Shown here: one piece after another, positions 10,290 to 20,536 of the stretch
How the letters are laid out: every line of letters starts with the position of its first letter
Numbering within the stretch: the first letter of the stretch is position 1
NCBI RefSeq assembly: GCF_003013715.1
Contig: NC_072815.1
Coordinates: 868,001 to 932,000, forward strand
DNA: 64,000 bases
From: Candidozyma auris
Lineage: Eukaryota > Ascomycota > Pichiomycetes > Serinales > Metschnikowiaceae
Direction: 5' to 3'
Program-made: the position numbers and the translations under genes
Notes under the pieces: generated by a model
Told to the model about the DNA's origin: nothing
Database searches by the model: none
The model's input: the letters and a program-made list of their open reading frames with translations, nothing else

Positions 10290-12356
10290 ATGTCCACACG
10301 AGGCCCCACGATCGCTCCTCGTACGACGTTGGCGCCTTCCCCGCTGAATCTGGCGCTCAACGCGTCTTCTCCTGAGTCAGCGTCTCCAGGAGCGTCAAAT
10401 CAGTCAGTTCCCTCTATCGTCACCTCCAGGGAATGGGTGCTCCCTCCAAGGCCCAAGCCGGGCAGAAAGCCTAGCGTGGATACGCCGGCGCTGAAGCGGA
10501 AAGCTCAGAACAGAGCTGCCCAAAGAGCGTTCAGAGAGAGGAGAGCAACCAGAGTCCAGGAGCTAGAGCAGAAATTGCTTGAGGTTGAAAAAGAGAAGGA
10601 GGTCAAGGAGATGGGGCTTGTCAACACAATCAACAAGCTCAAGTTCGAGAACCAGTTTCTCATCAAGAGTATAGAGCAGCTCAAGCACGAGTTTGCCTCG
10701 TTCAGGTCGTCGTACGGCTCCCCTGCATCTCCCCACAACAACCATCACCACCCTCAGAGTGCTGGGCCCTCTCCCAGGCCATATCATAGTCAGGCTCAGT
10801 CTCAGGCTCAGGCTCAGGCTCATGCAAGCGGGCAGCAGTCCCAGCTGTACACTACCACAGGCACATCCTCGGCTCCTAGGAGCCAACCCCCTTTCCACCG
10901 TGGCTCTCAGAGCTCCCAGAGCTCCCAGGGTTCTCTGGCCATGCTCAATGCCAATCCGCAGGCCAGAGCGTCTGAATACAACCTTGACGTGAACCAGAGC
11001 GCCCAGCACCTTCTTAATTTTGCAAAGTCGCTGCCTGCCAACCACTCCACAGGCTCTCCTGCCTCTCTGCTGTATTCAGTACAACAGATTCTGCCCGCTC
11101 CCAGCGCCGACTCTCCTCCAACGGCTCTGTTATTCCGCCACGTGCCTCCCAGCAAATCTACACTCATTAGCCCTACGTCTCAGGATGCTACTCCCAATAA
11201 TAAAACAGCACAGAATAAGAACCAGAACAGTAACGATGACTTTGACTGCGGCGTGTGCTTGAAAGAGCAGTGTCTCTGTGAGGATATTGGTCTCAAGTCG
11301 AAGCCTGCTGCTATTGAAGATCAATTCAACTCTTTTACTCCTATGGCTGCTGTTCTGCTTAAGAGTAAGAAGAGATCTCACCCCAACGAGAACGGAAGCC
11401 AGGAAATTGATTTTACTTCTGAATATGCGGTCAAGAAGATGCCAGACTTAAAGAAGCTAAAGAAATCGCCTCCAGCGTCGGGCAAGAAGGTGGTGGTGAA
11501 GAAAGAGCAGGACACTCTCCTCCCCATTAACACATCCACGTTTAACGAGGACTCGCCGGTTGAAAATTGTGGATTTTGTTCCGATGACACTCCTTGTGTG
11601 TGCAGAGAGGCTGCCAAAGAAGCAGCTAGAATCAACGAGTCCTTGGCGAAGAAGCCTGAGGAACCTGAGCAATCGGAAGAATCCACAACGTCCCTTCCAC
11701 CTCTCCTTAATTCATCGGCAATGCGCAAGGCTTCTTTGCCAGTGATGCATCCTGGCCCAACTCTAGAGATCCGTGAGTTTACCAACCTCACCCCAGGATC
11801 CGTTCCTACAGTTGTGACTAAAGACGAAAAGCTGGAAAAGCTGGAACAAGATGATTCCGAGTCCAAGTCTGGGTGCACGGGCAATCCAGGCACTTGTGCT
11901 CAATGTCAAACTGACCCCATGTCTACACTTTTTTGTACTACTGTTGCAAGTCGAGCTGCAACAACTACCAGAGAGCCCAGTGAAGCTCCTGAACCAACGC
12001 GACCAGTTCTCACGAGACTGAGTGCTGACTCGAGAATGCCTGCTAGTGCAAGTCCTCAGGAAAACTCGGACAGCGCCAAAGGAGCCGAGTCTCAGGGCAG
12101 CACCGGCAGCTCGCGTCCCAACAGCTTTGCCCCACAAACAACGCCGTCGACGCCGCTTCCGACCACCCCAGGTGGCTCTACAGCAGGCATTTTCATTCCC
12201 TGCGCTGACGCTTACAAAACGCTTTCCAGGCATAAGCGATTTAATAGTGTGGACTTCTCGTCGCTTGTGGGCAAGCTCACCACGCGAGGCATGCAAGTGG
12301 AAGTCCAGTCGGTAGCCAATGTGCTCCGAGAACTCGACAGGAAGGTTTACGATTAG
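10290..12356 (+). CDS. HAP43: HapX/Hap43-type bZIP iron regulator
   Basis: Iron-responsive regulator that joins the CCAAT-binding HAP complex and, when iron is low, represses iron-consuming genes and supports uptake. The order of domains in 688 residues is diagnostic: a Hap4-like Hap5-recruiting motif (about 46-62, WVLPPRPKPGRK), immediately followed by an AP-1-type basic region (about 66-88, NRAAQRAFRERR) and a short zipper/coiled coil (about 90-130). Three Cys-rich blocks follow, near 320-331 (CGVCLKEQCLC), 427-437 (CGFCSDDTPCVC) and 529-550 (CTGNPGTCAQC, FCTTV), matching the iron-sensing Cys regions of HapX proteins. Linkers are low complexity; a Gln-Ala run near 168-180 is encoded by CAGGCT repeats. 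It has an unusually long 5' region. Its target set may include neighbours, but nothing in the sequence shows this. Confidence 0.93.
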   Translation: MSTRGPTIAPRTTLAPSPLNLALNASSPESASPGASNQSVPSIVTSREWVLPPRPKPGRKPSVDTPALKRKAQNRAAQRAFRERRATRVQELEQKLLEVEKEKEVKEMGLVNTINKLKFENQFLIKSIEQLKHEFASFRSSYGSPASPHNNHHHPQSAGPSPRPYHSQAQSQAQAQAHASGQQSQLYTTTGTSSAPRSQPPFHRGSQSSQSSQGSLAMLNANPQARASEYNLDVNQSAQHLLNFAKSLPANHSTGSPASLLYSVQQILPAPSADSPPTALLFRHVPPSKSTLISPTSQDATPNNKTAQNKNQNSNDDFDCGVCLKEQCLCEDIGLKSKPAAIEDQFNSFTPMAAVLLKSKKRSHPNENGSQEIDFTSEYAVKKMPDLKKLKKSPPASGKKVVVKKEQDTLLPINTSTFNEDSPVENCGFCSDDTPCVCREAAKEAARINESLAKKPEEPEQSEESTTSLPPLLNSSAMRKASLPVMHPGPTLEIREFTNLTPGSVPTVVTKDEKLEKLEQDDSESKSGCTGNPGTCAQCQTDPMSTLFCTTVASRAATTTREPSEAPEPTRPVLTRLSADSRMPASASPQENSDSAKGAESQGSTGSSRPNSFAPQTTPSTPLPTTPGGSTAGIFIPCADAYKTLSRHKRFNSVDFSSLVGKLTTRGMQVEVQSVANVLRELDRKVYD

Positions 12357-12716
12357 GCTAGATACAGACATTGATATAATAGATGAGATCACGACGATCG
12401 CTGGTGTGTGCGCTATAGTAGACACAGTAAATCAGGTGAAATAATCTTGCACTCACCATTAAATTCTAGATGAGGGATGCATTCTGGCGCTTTGTGATCA
12501 AATAACGCCCAATTATTAATTTCTTTAATTTGATCTCCCCTTTGTCAACTATTTAATTCAAATCCTACGTAACAGCCTGGACGTCCTAAGTAAAAGTGTG
12601 GGGTGCGAAAAAGCTAGTAAAAGAGAAGAGCATCGAGTAAGTACAGCATCACTTAAAGCAGCAACAAAGCATCCCTCAGAACATACAAATCCGGGCTTTT
12701 TTCATTTTTCCCTCTG
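12357..12716. other. intergenic region HAP43-PET127
   Basis: A 360-bp gap, AT-rich, with A/T blocks around 12500-12560. I see no gene, no repeat and no GCAGCCA element. Confidence 0.5.
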
Positions 12717-14843
12717 ATGCTTCGAAGATACCCGATCACCTACCATGGAAATCAATTTTCCCGAACATTCTTTGTACATTCAGCGCTTCTCAAAAGAGCT
12801 CCTTCTACTACGAAGATCTCCAAGATCCTTCGAGGCAACCGAAACTTGAAGGTAAGAAAGCATGAGCTCAAGAATTATGACGAAGAATCTGCGTCGCCGA
12901 AAAAGGTGGACACGAGCTACCACAGCCAGCTCCACGAGAAGGTTCTCCCAAGAGATGTTCAGGAACCTAAGAAGAAGCAGAATTCAAAGCTAGACGATTG
13001 GCTTGCACGAGTGAGTCACGGCAGCAGCAGTCCGGCCAAACAGAAACTAGAGGCAGCGATCCCACTAGATCCACGGAAAGTTCCTCATTTGGCCCATGCG
13101 CTTGAAAGAGTACTTTTTTCACCGGGAGTGCATTTCTTCAAGGACCCGAGAACACAGCACTACAATTTCACGCCGTACTTGGAGAATATCGTGAAGTACG
13201 AGGATTTCGATTTCAACCGGATTCTGTCGTTCGTCACGGTCTCCAAAGACCAGGCGCTATTGGAGCAATCGATTAAGAGCAACAAGAAATATTACTCTTC
13301 TACATCATCCATGACCCTGGCACTCACACAGTTTTATTTGTTTTTGAACAATTACGGCTCGGAAGTCGGGGCCAGAAGCACCCGGTTTGAGTTTCCCCGT
13401 TTCACCAGAACCGTGCTTGATCTCCCGGCGTCGGTGATTGTGCTGCCCAAGGGAGAGAACCCAGCTACCAAAGAAACCATTTATGCTGTTTCGTCTGACA
13501 AGTCTGCCGATACAGAGATTTTGCTCAGCGCCATGGGCCACTGCCTCGAGGCTTTTTTGACCACCAGCGAGGAGGATTTTAAGCAGTACCTTGTGGATAG
13601 TCCTGTTTCAGAAAAGAAGAGCCAGCAGGACCAAAATGTATATAATTACCTGGCGTACGGAAAGTTCTTAATGCGCTCGCAGCTCGATTGCTACGACCCT
13701 CGGCTTCCGGGAAACGGAACATTTGACCTCAAGACAAGAGCCGTGTGTGCTGTTCGCCAGGATAGAGCCTCGGATGCTTCCAAGAACACTTACCAGATCT
13801 GGCGGCAGGTGGGAGATTTTGAGTCGTTTTCAAGGGAATACAGAGACCTAATTAGGAGCGGCGCCCTTCTAAAGTACGGTTTCCAAGCAAGAATTGGCCA
13901 GATGGACGGCATTTTTGTGGCCTACCACAACGTCAACACCTTCTTTGGGTTTCAGTACTTGCCCTTGGAGGACATTGACCGGGTTTTTTACAACGACCTG
14001 GCAGTGATGAGGAGCATTGTTGAAAAAAAAGTCAAGCAGAACAAAGTGACTCTCCCTGAAGACAGGCTCCCGTCGCAGTTGGCTGAGCTCCAGTTCAAGG
14101 CTTCGCTAGACATTTGGCTGGACTTGATGGACAGAGTGGTGAAGGACTTGAACAAGTTGGGATACAAGAATAGCACCTTCAGGCTCATCCTCAAAAGAGT
14201 CCAGCACCCGTTGTCCACGAGAAAAAAGGTTCACCGTGAAAAAGAGCTCTCCGAGCTCCGTGTGTATGTGGTGCCATTGACCTCGGCCCAGGAACAAGAA
14301 TTACAGAGCTTTTCAACCAACTTCAAGACATCTTTCAGGGAGAAGATCACAGAGGATCAAAGAAGACGAAACCTACAAGAATTTCAGCGCCAATTGCACA
14401 AGCTCAACATGTCTCTCATCGAAAAAGCACCTCTTCTCGGCTACAGGGTCACTGCCGACCACTACTTGGGAGGCAGGCTTGTGAAGCAGCAGCACGTATA
14501 TCCAAGTCACGAGAAAGACGAATGGCAGGTGAAATACCGTATCCACGGCGCCCTCAGCAACAAGACAGGAGTCACTGAGAACGCTGTTGTTAAACAAGGG
14601 TATGAAGAAGTGCTAAAGAAGGTTAGCAGCATGCTTACGTCGTCCATGCAGCCTGCAGGACGCCCGGATAAACTGGCGCCCAACAAACCGCTGTTGATAG
14701 ACGAGCTTCGGTATTTTACTCGGGTGGGGAAGCTTCGTCAGGAGAACTGGAAGAGCTTGAAGAAGAACGTGATCCACCCAAAAAAAGTCGGCCGCAAAGT
14801 GCAACCTAAATCGCCCTCGAGTGACAAGGTTGTCTCAGCGTGA
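12717..14843 (+). CDS. PET127: mitochondrial RNA-processing factor Pet127
   Basis: Membrane-associated mitochondrial protein needed for 5'-end processing and turnover of mitochondrial RNA; recent work places the family close to nucleases of the PD-(D/E)xK type. The 708 residues begin with a basic, Arg/Lys/Ser-rich presequence (1 to about 50). The conserved body runs from about 120 (PHLAHALERVLFSPGVHF) through the FDFNRI segment, the YSSTSSMTLALTQFY region and the MDGIFVAYHNVNTFFGFQY block (about 395-420), all typical of the family. The tail is Lys-rich. The start is the first ATG of the frame. Confidence 0.92.
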   Translation: MLRRYPITYHGNQFSRTFFVHSALLKRAPSTTKISKILRGNRNLKVRKHELKNYDEESASPKKVDTSYHSQLHEKVLPRDVQEPKKKQNSKLDDWLARVSHGSSSPAKQKLEAAIPLDPRKVPHLAHALERVLFSPGVHFFKDPRTQHYNFTPYLENIVKYEDFDFNRILSFVTVSKDQALLEQSIKSNKKYYSSTSSMTLALTQFYLFLNNYGSEVGARSTRFEFPRFTRTVLDLPASVIVLPKGENPATKETIYAVSSDKSADTEILLSAMGHCLEAFLTTSEEDFKQYLVDSPVSEKKSQQDQNVYNYLAYGKFLMRSQLDCYDPRLPGNGTFDLKTRAVCAVRQDRASDASKNTYQIWRQVGDFESFSREYRDLIRSGALLKYGFQARIGQMDGIFVAYHNVNTFFGFQYLPLEDIDRVFYNDLAVMRSIVEKKVKQNKVTLPEDRLPSQLAELQFKASLDIWLDLMDRVVKDLNKLGYKNSTFRLILKRVQHPLSTRKKVHREKELSELRVYVVPLTSAQEQELQSFSTNFKTSFREKITEDQRRRNLQEFQRQLHKLNMSLIEKAPLLGYRVTADHYLGGRLVKQQHVYPSHEKDEWQVKYRIHGALSNKTGVTENAVVKQGYEEVLKKVSSMLTSSMQPAGRPDKLAPNKPLLIDELRYFTRVGKLRQENWKSLKKNVIHPKKVGRKVQPKSPSSDKVVSA

Positions 14844-15379
14844 GTGGGGAGATGATCCGTGAAAAAAATCTAGGAGGGCCTCAGAAAAAAAAAAAGGTTC
14901 TGTCACCTGAGCACACTGAAGGAGGCAGAAGCAAGATGACATATTCAGAGAAGGATATTTTCATGATTTCACAATGTTGTCATTTCATTTGCCCCCTATC
15001 GAACATCCACTGCTCCGTGGATGCTGTCCGTTTCTTTTCTCCACTCTGTGTTCTCCTCCCTGACTCACTCCCGGTGACCCGAAACGAAGAACCCACTATC
15101 TCGCGTCCTGCATACGTTACGTCATCTCGTGGCCACGCTATGTTTTTACCTCAGATTGGGAATCGTCACCAGGTCCGTCCTGCATGCGGGCGCGGCGAGG
15201 TGGCCACTTCCTGCCAGCCGTGGTTCAGTTTATCCGAGCCACTCATACATTTTTTCAAACCTTTTTCGCAGCCATCCCGCATCTCCGAATCTGGCCACAT
15301 AAAAACGCCAGAAATCGCCTAACCTCCAACCTTGTCCCATTTTTCTTCTTCATATTCTTTGTTATTCGTCATTGTCATC
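14844..15379. other. intergenic region PET127 to kinase gene
   Basis: A 536-bp gap. A perfect copy of the recurrent element (TTTTTCGCAGCCAT, 15262-15275) lies 105 bp before the ATG at 15380. Open frames here begin at non-ATG codons and are not credible. Confidence 0.5.
15262..15275 (+). promoter_or_regulatory. recurrent TTTTCGCAGCCAT element
   Basis: Longest form of the recurrent intergenic element, 105 bp upstream of the kinase start and on the same strand. Its function is unknown; see the first finding. Confidence 0.5.
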
Positions 15380-16327
15380 ATGGAACTATCGTTTCCCCAG
15401 TCAAAACCCTCCTTGAGCATGAGACCGCTTCTCAGCCCAAACACTTCCAACACCTCGCTCAACCTGCTATTTTCCAGAATCGAAAACTCCCCCTTCACAA
15501 CCACATCGTACACCTCCACCACAACGCCGGCAACTTCTCCCGTTTACGAGGTGCCCCGTGCGGACGAGGTGTCGCTGCTTCTCAATAAAAGAATCAATCT
15601 GAAAACGTTGGTGATGCTTGTTGGGTTGCCTGCCTCAGGCAAGTCCACAGTTTGCAAGCAGCTCTCGAATTTCTTGCAGAGTCACGATTACAAGTGTCAG
15701 GTCTACAACGCTGGAAACGTCAGGAGGCTGCTACGCCGGACTTTTTCCGATGCTGACTTCTTTAACCCAAACAACGCTGCTGCTCAAGAACAAAGAGAGC
15801 AGTTTGCAGCCATCGCCATGGAGCAGATGCTTGATGATTTCAGAACAAACAGAATCAACGTCGGTTTTTTGGACGCAACAAACACCACAAGAAAGCGTAG
15901 GGACAAGATGCTTGATATTGTGAGACACTGCGATGTGTCTTTTTCAAACGTGATCATCTTGGACATCTCGTGCACTGACGAGCGTCTTTTGGCGTTTAAC
16001 GTGAATGGCAAAACAACCAACGGCGACTATACAGGGCGTACTGTTGCCGAGGCCATTGCCGACTTCAAGCAGAGGTCGTCTCATTACTACAAGGTGTACG
16101 AGGCGATTACTCCAGAGGAGTTGGAACGGGCCAATGACGTTGTCTCTACATATATAAGCATTCAGAACGCTAAGAACTTCAGAAGCTACAGCATCATTTC
16201 TGAAAAACAGCGTGATGAGGTGGAAGATTTGTTTGTCACATTTGCAGCTAATTACTACAAGATGCATGGAGAGAGGTATTACTCCGCCGTGGATACGTTC
16301 CACAAACTCACACAACAACTGATATAA
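15380..16327 (+). CDS. 6-phosphofructo-2-kinase, kinase-only form
   Basis: Makes fructose 2,6-bisphosphate, the activator of phosphofructokinase-1. The 315 residues contain one 6PF2K domain: Walker A GLPASGKST (about 81-89), the substrate segment YNAGNVRR, the FFNPNNAAAQEQRE helix and the LDATNTTRKRR motif, all typical of the family. There is no C-terminal bisphosphatase (histidine phosphatase) domain, so it resembles S. cerevisiae Pfk27 rather than a bifunctional enzyme; the paralogue is not resolved. The Ser/Thr-rich N-terminus (1 to about 70) is probably regulatory. I chose the ATG at 15380; the frame extends upstream only from a TTG codon. Confidence 0.88.
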   Translation: MELSFPQSKPSLSMRPLLSPNTSNTSLNLLFSRIENSPFTTTSYTSTTTPATSPVYEVPRADEVSLLLNKRINLKTLVMLVGLPASGKSTVCKQLSNFLQSHDYKCQVYNAGNVRRLLRRTFSDADFFNPNNAAAQEQREQFAAIAMEQMLDDFRTNRINVGFLDATNTTRKRRDKMLDIVRHCDVSFSNVIILDISCTDERLLAFNVNGKTTNGDYTGRTVAEAIADFKQRSSHYYKVYEAITPEELERANDVVSTYISIQNAKNFRSYSIISEKQRDEVEDLFVTFAANYYKMHGERYYSAVDTFHKLTQQLI

Positions 16328-16694
16328 GGGGCTCAGACGAGCAAGGGATAAGGTTTGGTTTTTTATTGGTGCAGGTTTATAGATTATAGATGAGTCCCAC
16401 GAGCAAAGGCTCTGGGAATACTTAAAGGAAATATCATCTTTGTAGAGTGCTCTGCGGTTACTCGGACCCTAAGTCGAATTGAGCAGCTGTCTGTGTTTCC
16501 CTTTTAGCTTTCAATGTTGTATCTTCCGCTCAATTCGTGAGTTCTCGTCTTGTCTGTTCTGTAGACCGAATGACCTTAATCAGATATATTATGGTCAAAA
16601 TAAATGCTTAAAAAGCTCACAGAATTTTTTGCGACGGAAAGTCCTCAAAAGGTATGTCATTTTATGGATCTGGAAGTCCTTGATTCACGTTTTA
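16328..16694. other. convergent intergenic region
   Basis: A 367-bp gap between convergent 3' ends of the kinase gene and PFS2. Nothing beyond AT-rich terminator-like sequence is seen. Confidence 0.5.
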
Positions 16695-18083
16695 TTAGGC
16701 GGAGGCGCCCTCTCCAAGACCAGGAATCGAAGATGTCAAGCTTCCCAAGCCAGGTACAACATTATTCTCGTTGGTGTAGGACGCATTGAAGGATGTCGTT
16801 GGCACATCTTCCAAGACAGCGTTCACGTTGTTATTCACAGCGTAATACCACGCACCATTCTTATCGTTCGTGTAGGGAGGGTCCTTGAATGCCCTAGGGT
16901 CGTTCGGCCTTGCCCTCGACCAGAAACGTGCTGATCTGTCATTACCAGCTGAGCACAAAATATGACCCAAGGGATGATACTCCAATGCGTGAATTGCCCG
17001 CTCGTGGGCATAGGGGATTCTGTGGACGGCCTCGACGCTCTTTCCTCGTAAGTCCTCGTCATCTGGAATGTATTTATCAAGAATGTAGTGGGCCATAGAC
17101 CCGTCGTAGGCTCCTGTGGTGATGAGACAAGGGTGCACTGGGTGCCATTCAACACTGGATAAATCAGCTTCAGCGTCTCTTATGACTACAAAATCAGACA
17201 TGGTCCGTAGGTCAAAGATCCGGCACGAGCGGTCTCTGGAGACCGATGCAAGGAGACGGTTGGTGCCCTCCTTCTGGAACTTCGTCTTCATCACCGTATT
17301 CTTAAACCCATGCAACGTAGTGACACACTCGGCGCTTCTTGGATCCCAGAGCTTCAACAAGTTATCCTTGGATCCTGTGACCACCAATCCCAAGTTCGGG
17401 TGCCAGTCAGCGCACTTGACGTCCCAGTGATGGCCCGAAAGCGTTCTTTCCTCCTTACCGTTATTAAAGTTCCATATTTTCGCCAGCGAGTCGTCCGAGC
17501 AACTGAGGAATTTCGTGTCGTTCGGCAGGAACGCAATGTCTCTTACCGCGTCTTTGTGGGCCTGCACTATGTTGACGTTGTTGAAGTTGGGCTGCCAGTA
17601 CTTGATGGTTCCATCTTGGTCTCCAGAAAGAAGCCACTCATCGTTATGGGAATACTTCAACGCTAGCACCGCCAGATCGTGGGCCTGCATGATGGTTTCA
17701 AAGTTGAACGTCATCCCGTTCCACACGGTGAACTCTCCACTGTGTGAAGCTACCACAAGTCTCCGTCCCTCTGGAGTCCATTTCACCGTGTTGATCAGGT
17801 GCTTGGCCTTATTCGAGGACAAATGAACGAACTTCAGCTGTACTTCAAGCACCGCTGGGTTAGTATTGATTTTGCCTCTCTTGTATGCCAACGCCGGAAG
17901 CAAGTCGATCAAGTAAGAAGACTCAGGTCGAACTTCACCTATGCTGTAATTTGTGTCGCCAAACGCTTTGCGCAAATACCAGCGCCCCATTGAGTTGCCA
18001 TGGTCGAGAGTACGGCGGTGGAGGCCCTTTTTTTCCTGCGCCTGGAGTTGCTGGTCAATATTTTGCTGGTAACGCTGGGACAT
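16695..18083 (-). CDS. PFS2: polyadenylation factor subunit Pfs2
   Basis: WD40 scaffold of the cleavage and polyadenylation factor; it bridges the nuclease, poly(A) polymerase and RNA-binding subunits during mRNA 3'-end formation. The 462 residues start with a basic region containing the conserved [11 protein letters not shown] segment. Seven WD repeats follow (about 90-400), with clear WD-type ends such as FTVWNG, IKYWQPN, AKIWNF, LKLWDPR and CRIFDLR. The length and N-terminal block match Pfs2 (human WDR33 core). The start is an ATG within the TGGGACATGGC context on the plus strand. Confidence 0.96.
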   Translation of the reverse strand: MSQRYQQNIDQQLQAQEKKGLHRRTLDHGNSMGRWYLRKAFGDTNYSIGEVRPESSYLIDLLPALAYKRGKINTNPAVLEVQLKFVHLSSNKAKHLINTVKWTPEGRRLVVASHSGEFTVWNGMTFNFETIMQAHDLAVLALKYSHNDEWLLSGDQDGTIKYWQPNFNNVNIVQAHKDAVRDIAFLPNDTKFLSCSDDSLAKIWNFNNGKEERTLSGHHWDVKCADWHPNLGLVVTGSKDNLLKLWDPRSAECVTTLHGFKNTVMKTKFQKEGTNRLLASVSRDRSCRIFDLRTMSDFVVIRDAEADLSSVEWHPVHPCLITTGAYDGSMAHYILDKYIPDDEDLRGKSVEAVHRIPYAHERAIHALEYHPLGHILCSAGNDRSARFWSRARPNDPRAFKDPPYTNDKNGAWYYAVNNNVNAVLEDVPTTSFNASYTNENNVVPGLGSLTSSIPGLGEGASA

Positions 18084-18302
18084 GGCACTAAGGTGAAGGT
18101 TGTAGGTGAGGTTTGATGCGCGAAGGTGTAGTAGTAGTTAGTGGGATGAGTTGGGGTACACCGAATGAAGAATTTTGTGATGAAGGGAGGCGGAAGAGAT
18201 TTTATACGTGGGGTTTAAGAGACGGTGATGTTAAGTTTGAATGGTTACACACGAAATTGTTTCATGAGGTGCAGAAGAGCTCCACGAATGCTTTCTTTTT
18301 AA

Positions 18303-18315
18303 ATGGCTGCGAAAA
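18303..18315 (-). promoter_or_regulatory. recurrent TTTTCGCAGCCAT element
   Basis: Perfect copy on the PFS2 strand, about 220 bp upstream of the PFS2 start. Confidence 0.5.
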
Positions 18316-18799
18316 GTTTGTTAGCACGTTCCTATCAAAATGTATAGATTATCGCAAGAACCGCAAGCAATTCGGCTCAATAAACTGACAATGACTTTTA
18401 CTAAGCAAATAGAACCCTCATTACCTTACTGAACTTAGAATTGAGAAGCTCTCTTGTTTAGGGGGCTGTGCCACATACTTCTGTCAGAACACGATTATGA
18501 CTTCAACAACCTAAAGTCTTGATCCATATGAAAAATTAAGATGGGAAATGAAAGCGTAAAGACTTTAAGAGCCGAAAATGTTTCGCTGAACTACTTTTAA
18601 TGAAACTTGAGTTTGATCAATATGAGGTGCAATGTGCGTGGTGCCGAAGCTACTCATAAACGACTCCCTATCTTTGGTCCGAATCGTGACTTAGAAGGCA
18701 ATGAATGTGAAAATAAAGCATAGGTACGATAAAAAACATACGGTTATTGTCTGAAGGCATGTTAAAAGTGGAACCACGGGGCAACTGTGGATTCGAATG

Positions 18800-18999
18800 C
18801 ACGTGATGTCAATCACATGCCCAATTTTGTGAATGCCTATCATCCCACCTATATGAAAGCAGTCAAGTTCCGCCTTATCTGAATCTCCAAAAAGATCCTT
18901 TTCTGAGACATATGAGCTCCATTTCTCTTGGACCGTCAGAACAACAGACCGTAAAGTTATTCTTTTGTTGAAGAAGCAATCACGTGCTAGGGGCACGTG
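18800..18999. promoter_or_regulatory. three CACGTG boxes upstream of ADI1
   Basis: CACGTG at 18800-18805, 18981-18986 and 18994-18999, that is 277, 96 and 83 bp before the ADI1 ATG. CACGTG is the core site of Cbf1, which recruits Met4 to sulfur amino-acid genes in yeasts. The same arrangement is upstream of MET16. Binding is inferred. Confidence 0.7.
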
Positions 19000-19081
19000 T
19001 GAGGCCGTTATGTGGGGAATTACTAATTGTAACGAGTCTATTGCTTTGAAGCTTTCATTTCACTATCAACTTTTCCCAGCA

Positions 19082-19624
19082 ATGGTCGCCATATACTACC
19101 ACGACAACCTAGATACGCCAGAAAACTTCACAGAAGACCACGACTCGGGGGTCCCCGTGCCCGAGGAAAGATTGTCAGAAATCGGTGTCTTTTATCGTTA
19201 CATTGACAATATGGAAGATTTGGAGAAAATTGCTAAGGAAAGAGACTACAAGAACAGGGATCAGATTGCGCTCAATTTGGACACATTCAAAGGAGACCAA
19301 AAAGCCTTTGACGCTAAAATGGCCCAGTTTTACAAAGAACACTACCATGAAGATGAGGAAATCAGGTACATCTTGGATGGAGAGGGTTTCTTCGATGTGC
19401 GAGACCCGGAGGACAGATGGATCAGGGCTAAGCTCAACAAGGGTGATTTGTTGATTTTGCCTGCTGGCATTTATCACCGCTTCACCTTGTCTAAGAGACT
19501 TCAGTATGTGAAGGCTATGAGACTCTTCAAAGATGAACCTAAATGGGAGGCCATCAACAGGGATGAGGGCCGCAACACTGAGGCTCGTTTGGAATACTCC
19601 AAATCGGTGGCCAGCGCTGCTTGA
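19082..19624 (+). CDS. ADI1: acireductone dioxygenase
   Basis: Metal-dependent cupin enzyme of the methionine salvage pathway. It oxidises acireductone to the 2-keto acid precursor of methionine plus formate (Fe form). The 180 residues match the yeast protein. The metal ligands H87, H89, E93 (H-Y-H-E-D-E-E-I-R) and H132 (GIYHRF) are all present. The preceding frame extends from a non-ATG codon; the ATG at 19082 (MVAIYYHDN) matches the family N-terminus. Three CACGTG boxes upstream suggest sulfur regulation. It converges on GIM4. Confidence 0.97.
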   Translation: MVAIYYHDNLDTPENFTEDHDSGVPVPEERLSEIGVFYRYIDNMEDLEKIAKERDYKNRDQIALNLDTFKGDQKAFDAKMAQFYKEHYHEDEEIRYILDGEGFFDVRDPEDRWIRAKLNKGDLLILPAGIYHRFTLSKRLQYVKAMRLFKDEPKWEAINRDEGRNTEARLEYSKSVASAA

Positions 19625-20034
19625 GGATAGCGTGTGTAAGTATTGTTTGCATGGATGTATTATAAGGGATGAATTGTGAAAATTGCATGTGTAGCACTGT
19701 GAAGGTGAGCGGAGTTTAATGTAGTGATGTTTTGTATTGTGATCTATATTACCCACTCAGATGCAACCTCTTTCCTTTCAATCAGCACGATGATCTATGT
19801 ACATTTGTTCTAAACTTGTGGTGGTAAGAAGCACAACCAATGTCGTCAGTATGTCGGTGTAACCTTTGTTGAAGCCAACTTTTTACAAAAATTACTGCTT
19901 GTTGATGGAGATTCCTGGCCAAGAGTTAAACTCGATACTTTGCGACAACTGCAACTCATCTCCATTAATTTTCATAGTTACAGTGAAAAATTTCTTCTTT
20001 TTTTTCTTTTTTTTGTAAACTAGTCATCACTGTC
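19625..20034. other. convergent intergenic region ADI1-GIM4
   Basis: A 410-bp gap with T-rich stretches near 19988-20015. No gene or RNA is seen. Confidence 0.5.
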
Positions 20035-20403
20035 TCACTGTCTCATCACCTTGACTTTGTTCTTCGTCATCCACTCGTCCATCTTCTTTTTGGTCTCCAC
20101 AAGCTCCTTTTCGATCGTCGTCTTTGTCTTTTCGAGCTCCTTCTTCTCTTCATCTAGAAGCTTGATAACGTCATCCACGGACTTCTCAACTAAAACACCA
20201 CCAATCATCTTAAAACATTTTCGCCCTTCTCTTTTCTCAGGTGGTATGCTTGAAAGCGTTTGATCGACTATAGCGTGTTCTTGAGCTTGCGAAGATATGG
20301 AGGAGAGTTGCGATTGCAATTCTGTAAGCGCCTCCTGGTACTGGTTGAATTGAAGCTGAAGAGCCTGGGTTCTTTGTTCTTCTGACTGTTTTTGCTCAGA
20401 CAT
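20035..20403 (-). CDS. GIM4: prefoldin subunit 2
   Basis: Beta-type subunit of the hexameric prefoldin chaperone, which hands nascent actin and tubulin to the CCT chaperonin. The 122 residues form the expected N- and C-terminal coiled coils (about 8-48 and 78-112) around a short beta hairpin that contains the family signature REGRKCFKMIGGVLVE. It lies 133 bp downstream of WBP1 on the same strand. Confidence 0.96.
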   Translation of the reverse strand: MSEQKQSEEQRTQALQLQFNQYQEALTELQSQLSSISSQAQEHAIVDQTLSSIPPEKREGRKCFKMIGGVLVEKSVDDVIKLLDEEKKELEKTKTTIEKELVETKKKMDEWMTKNKVKVMRQ

Positions 20404-20536
20404 GATTATTCAGTTGAAGATGTCGATCTCAGATCTTTCTCACCCACCACTTCTACGCTCTGAAACAGGTGCAGTACCAACCACTTAGGTCAGCATCCAC
20501 AACTTCAACACCCTGTGATATTACACTCTATATAGC

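Larger units (their letters stand above)
18084..19081. other. divergent promoter region PFS2-ADI1
   Basis: About 1 kb between divergent genes. A recurrent element (ATGGCTGCGAAAA, 18303-18315) lies 220 bp upstream of PFS2. Three CACGTG boxes lie on the ADI1 side (listed separately). The small plus-strand frame 18113-18388 starts with TTG and is not credible. Confidence 0.55.

Noticed and set aside
14840..15322. 160-codon frame after PET127
   Set aside because: It starts at a GTG, overlaps the PET127 stop region, contains the recurrent promoter element and lacks coding character.
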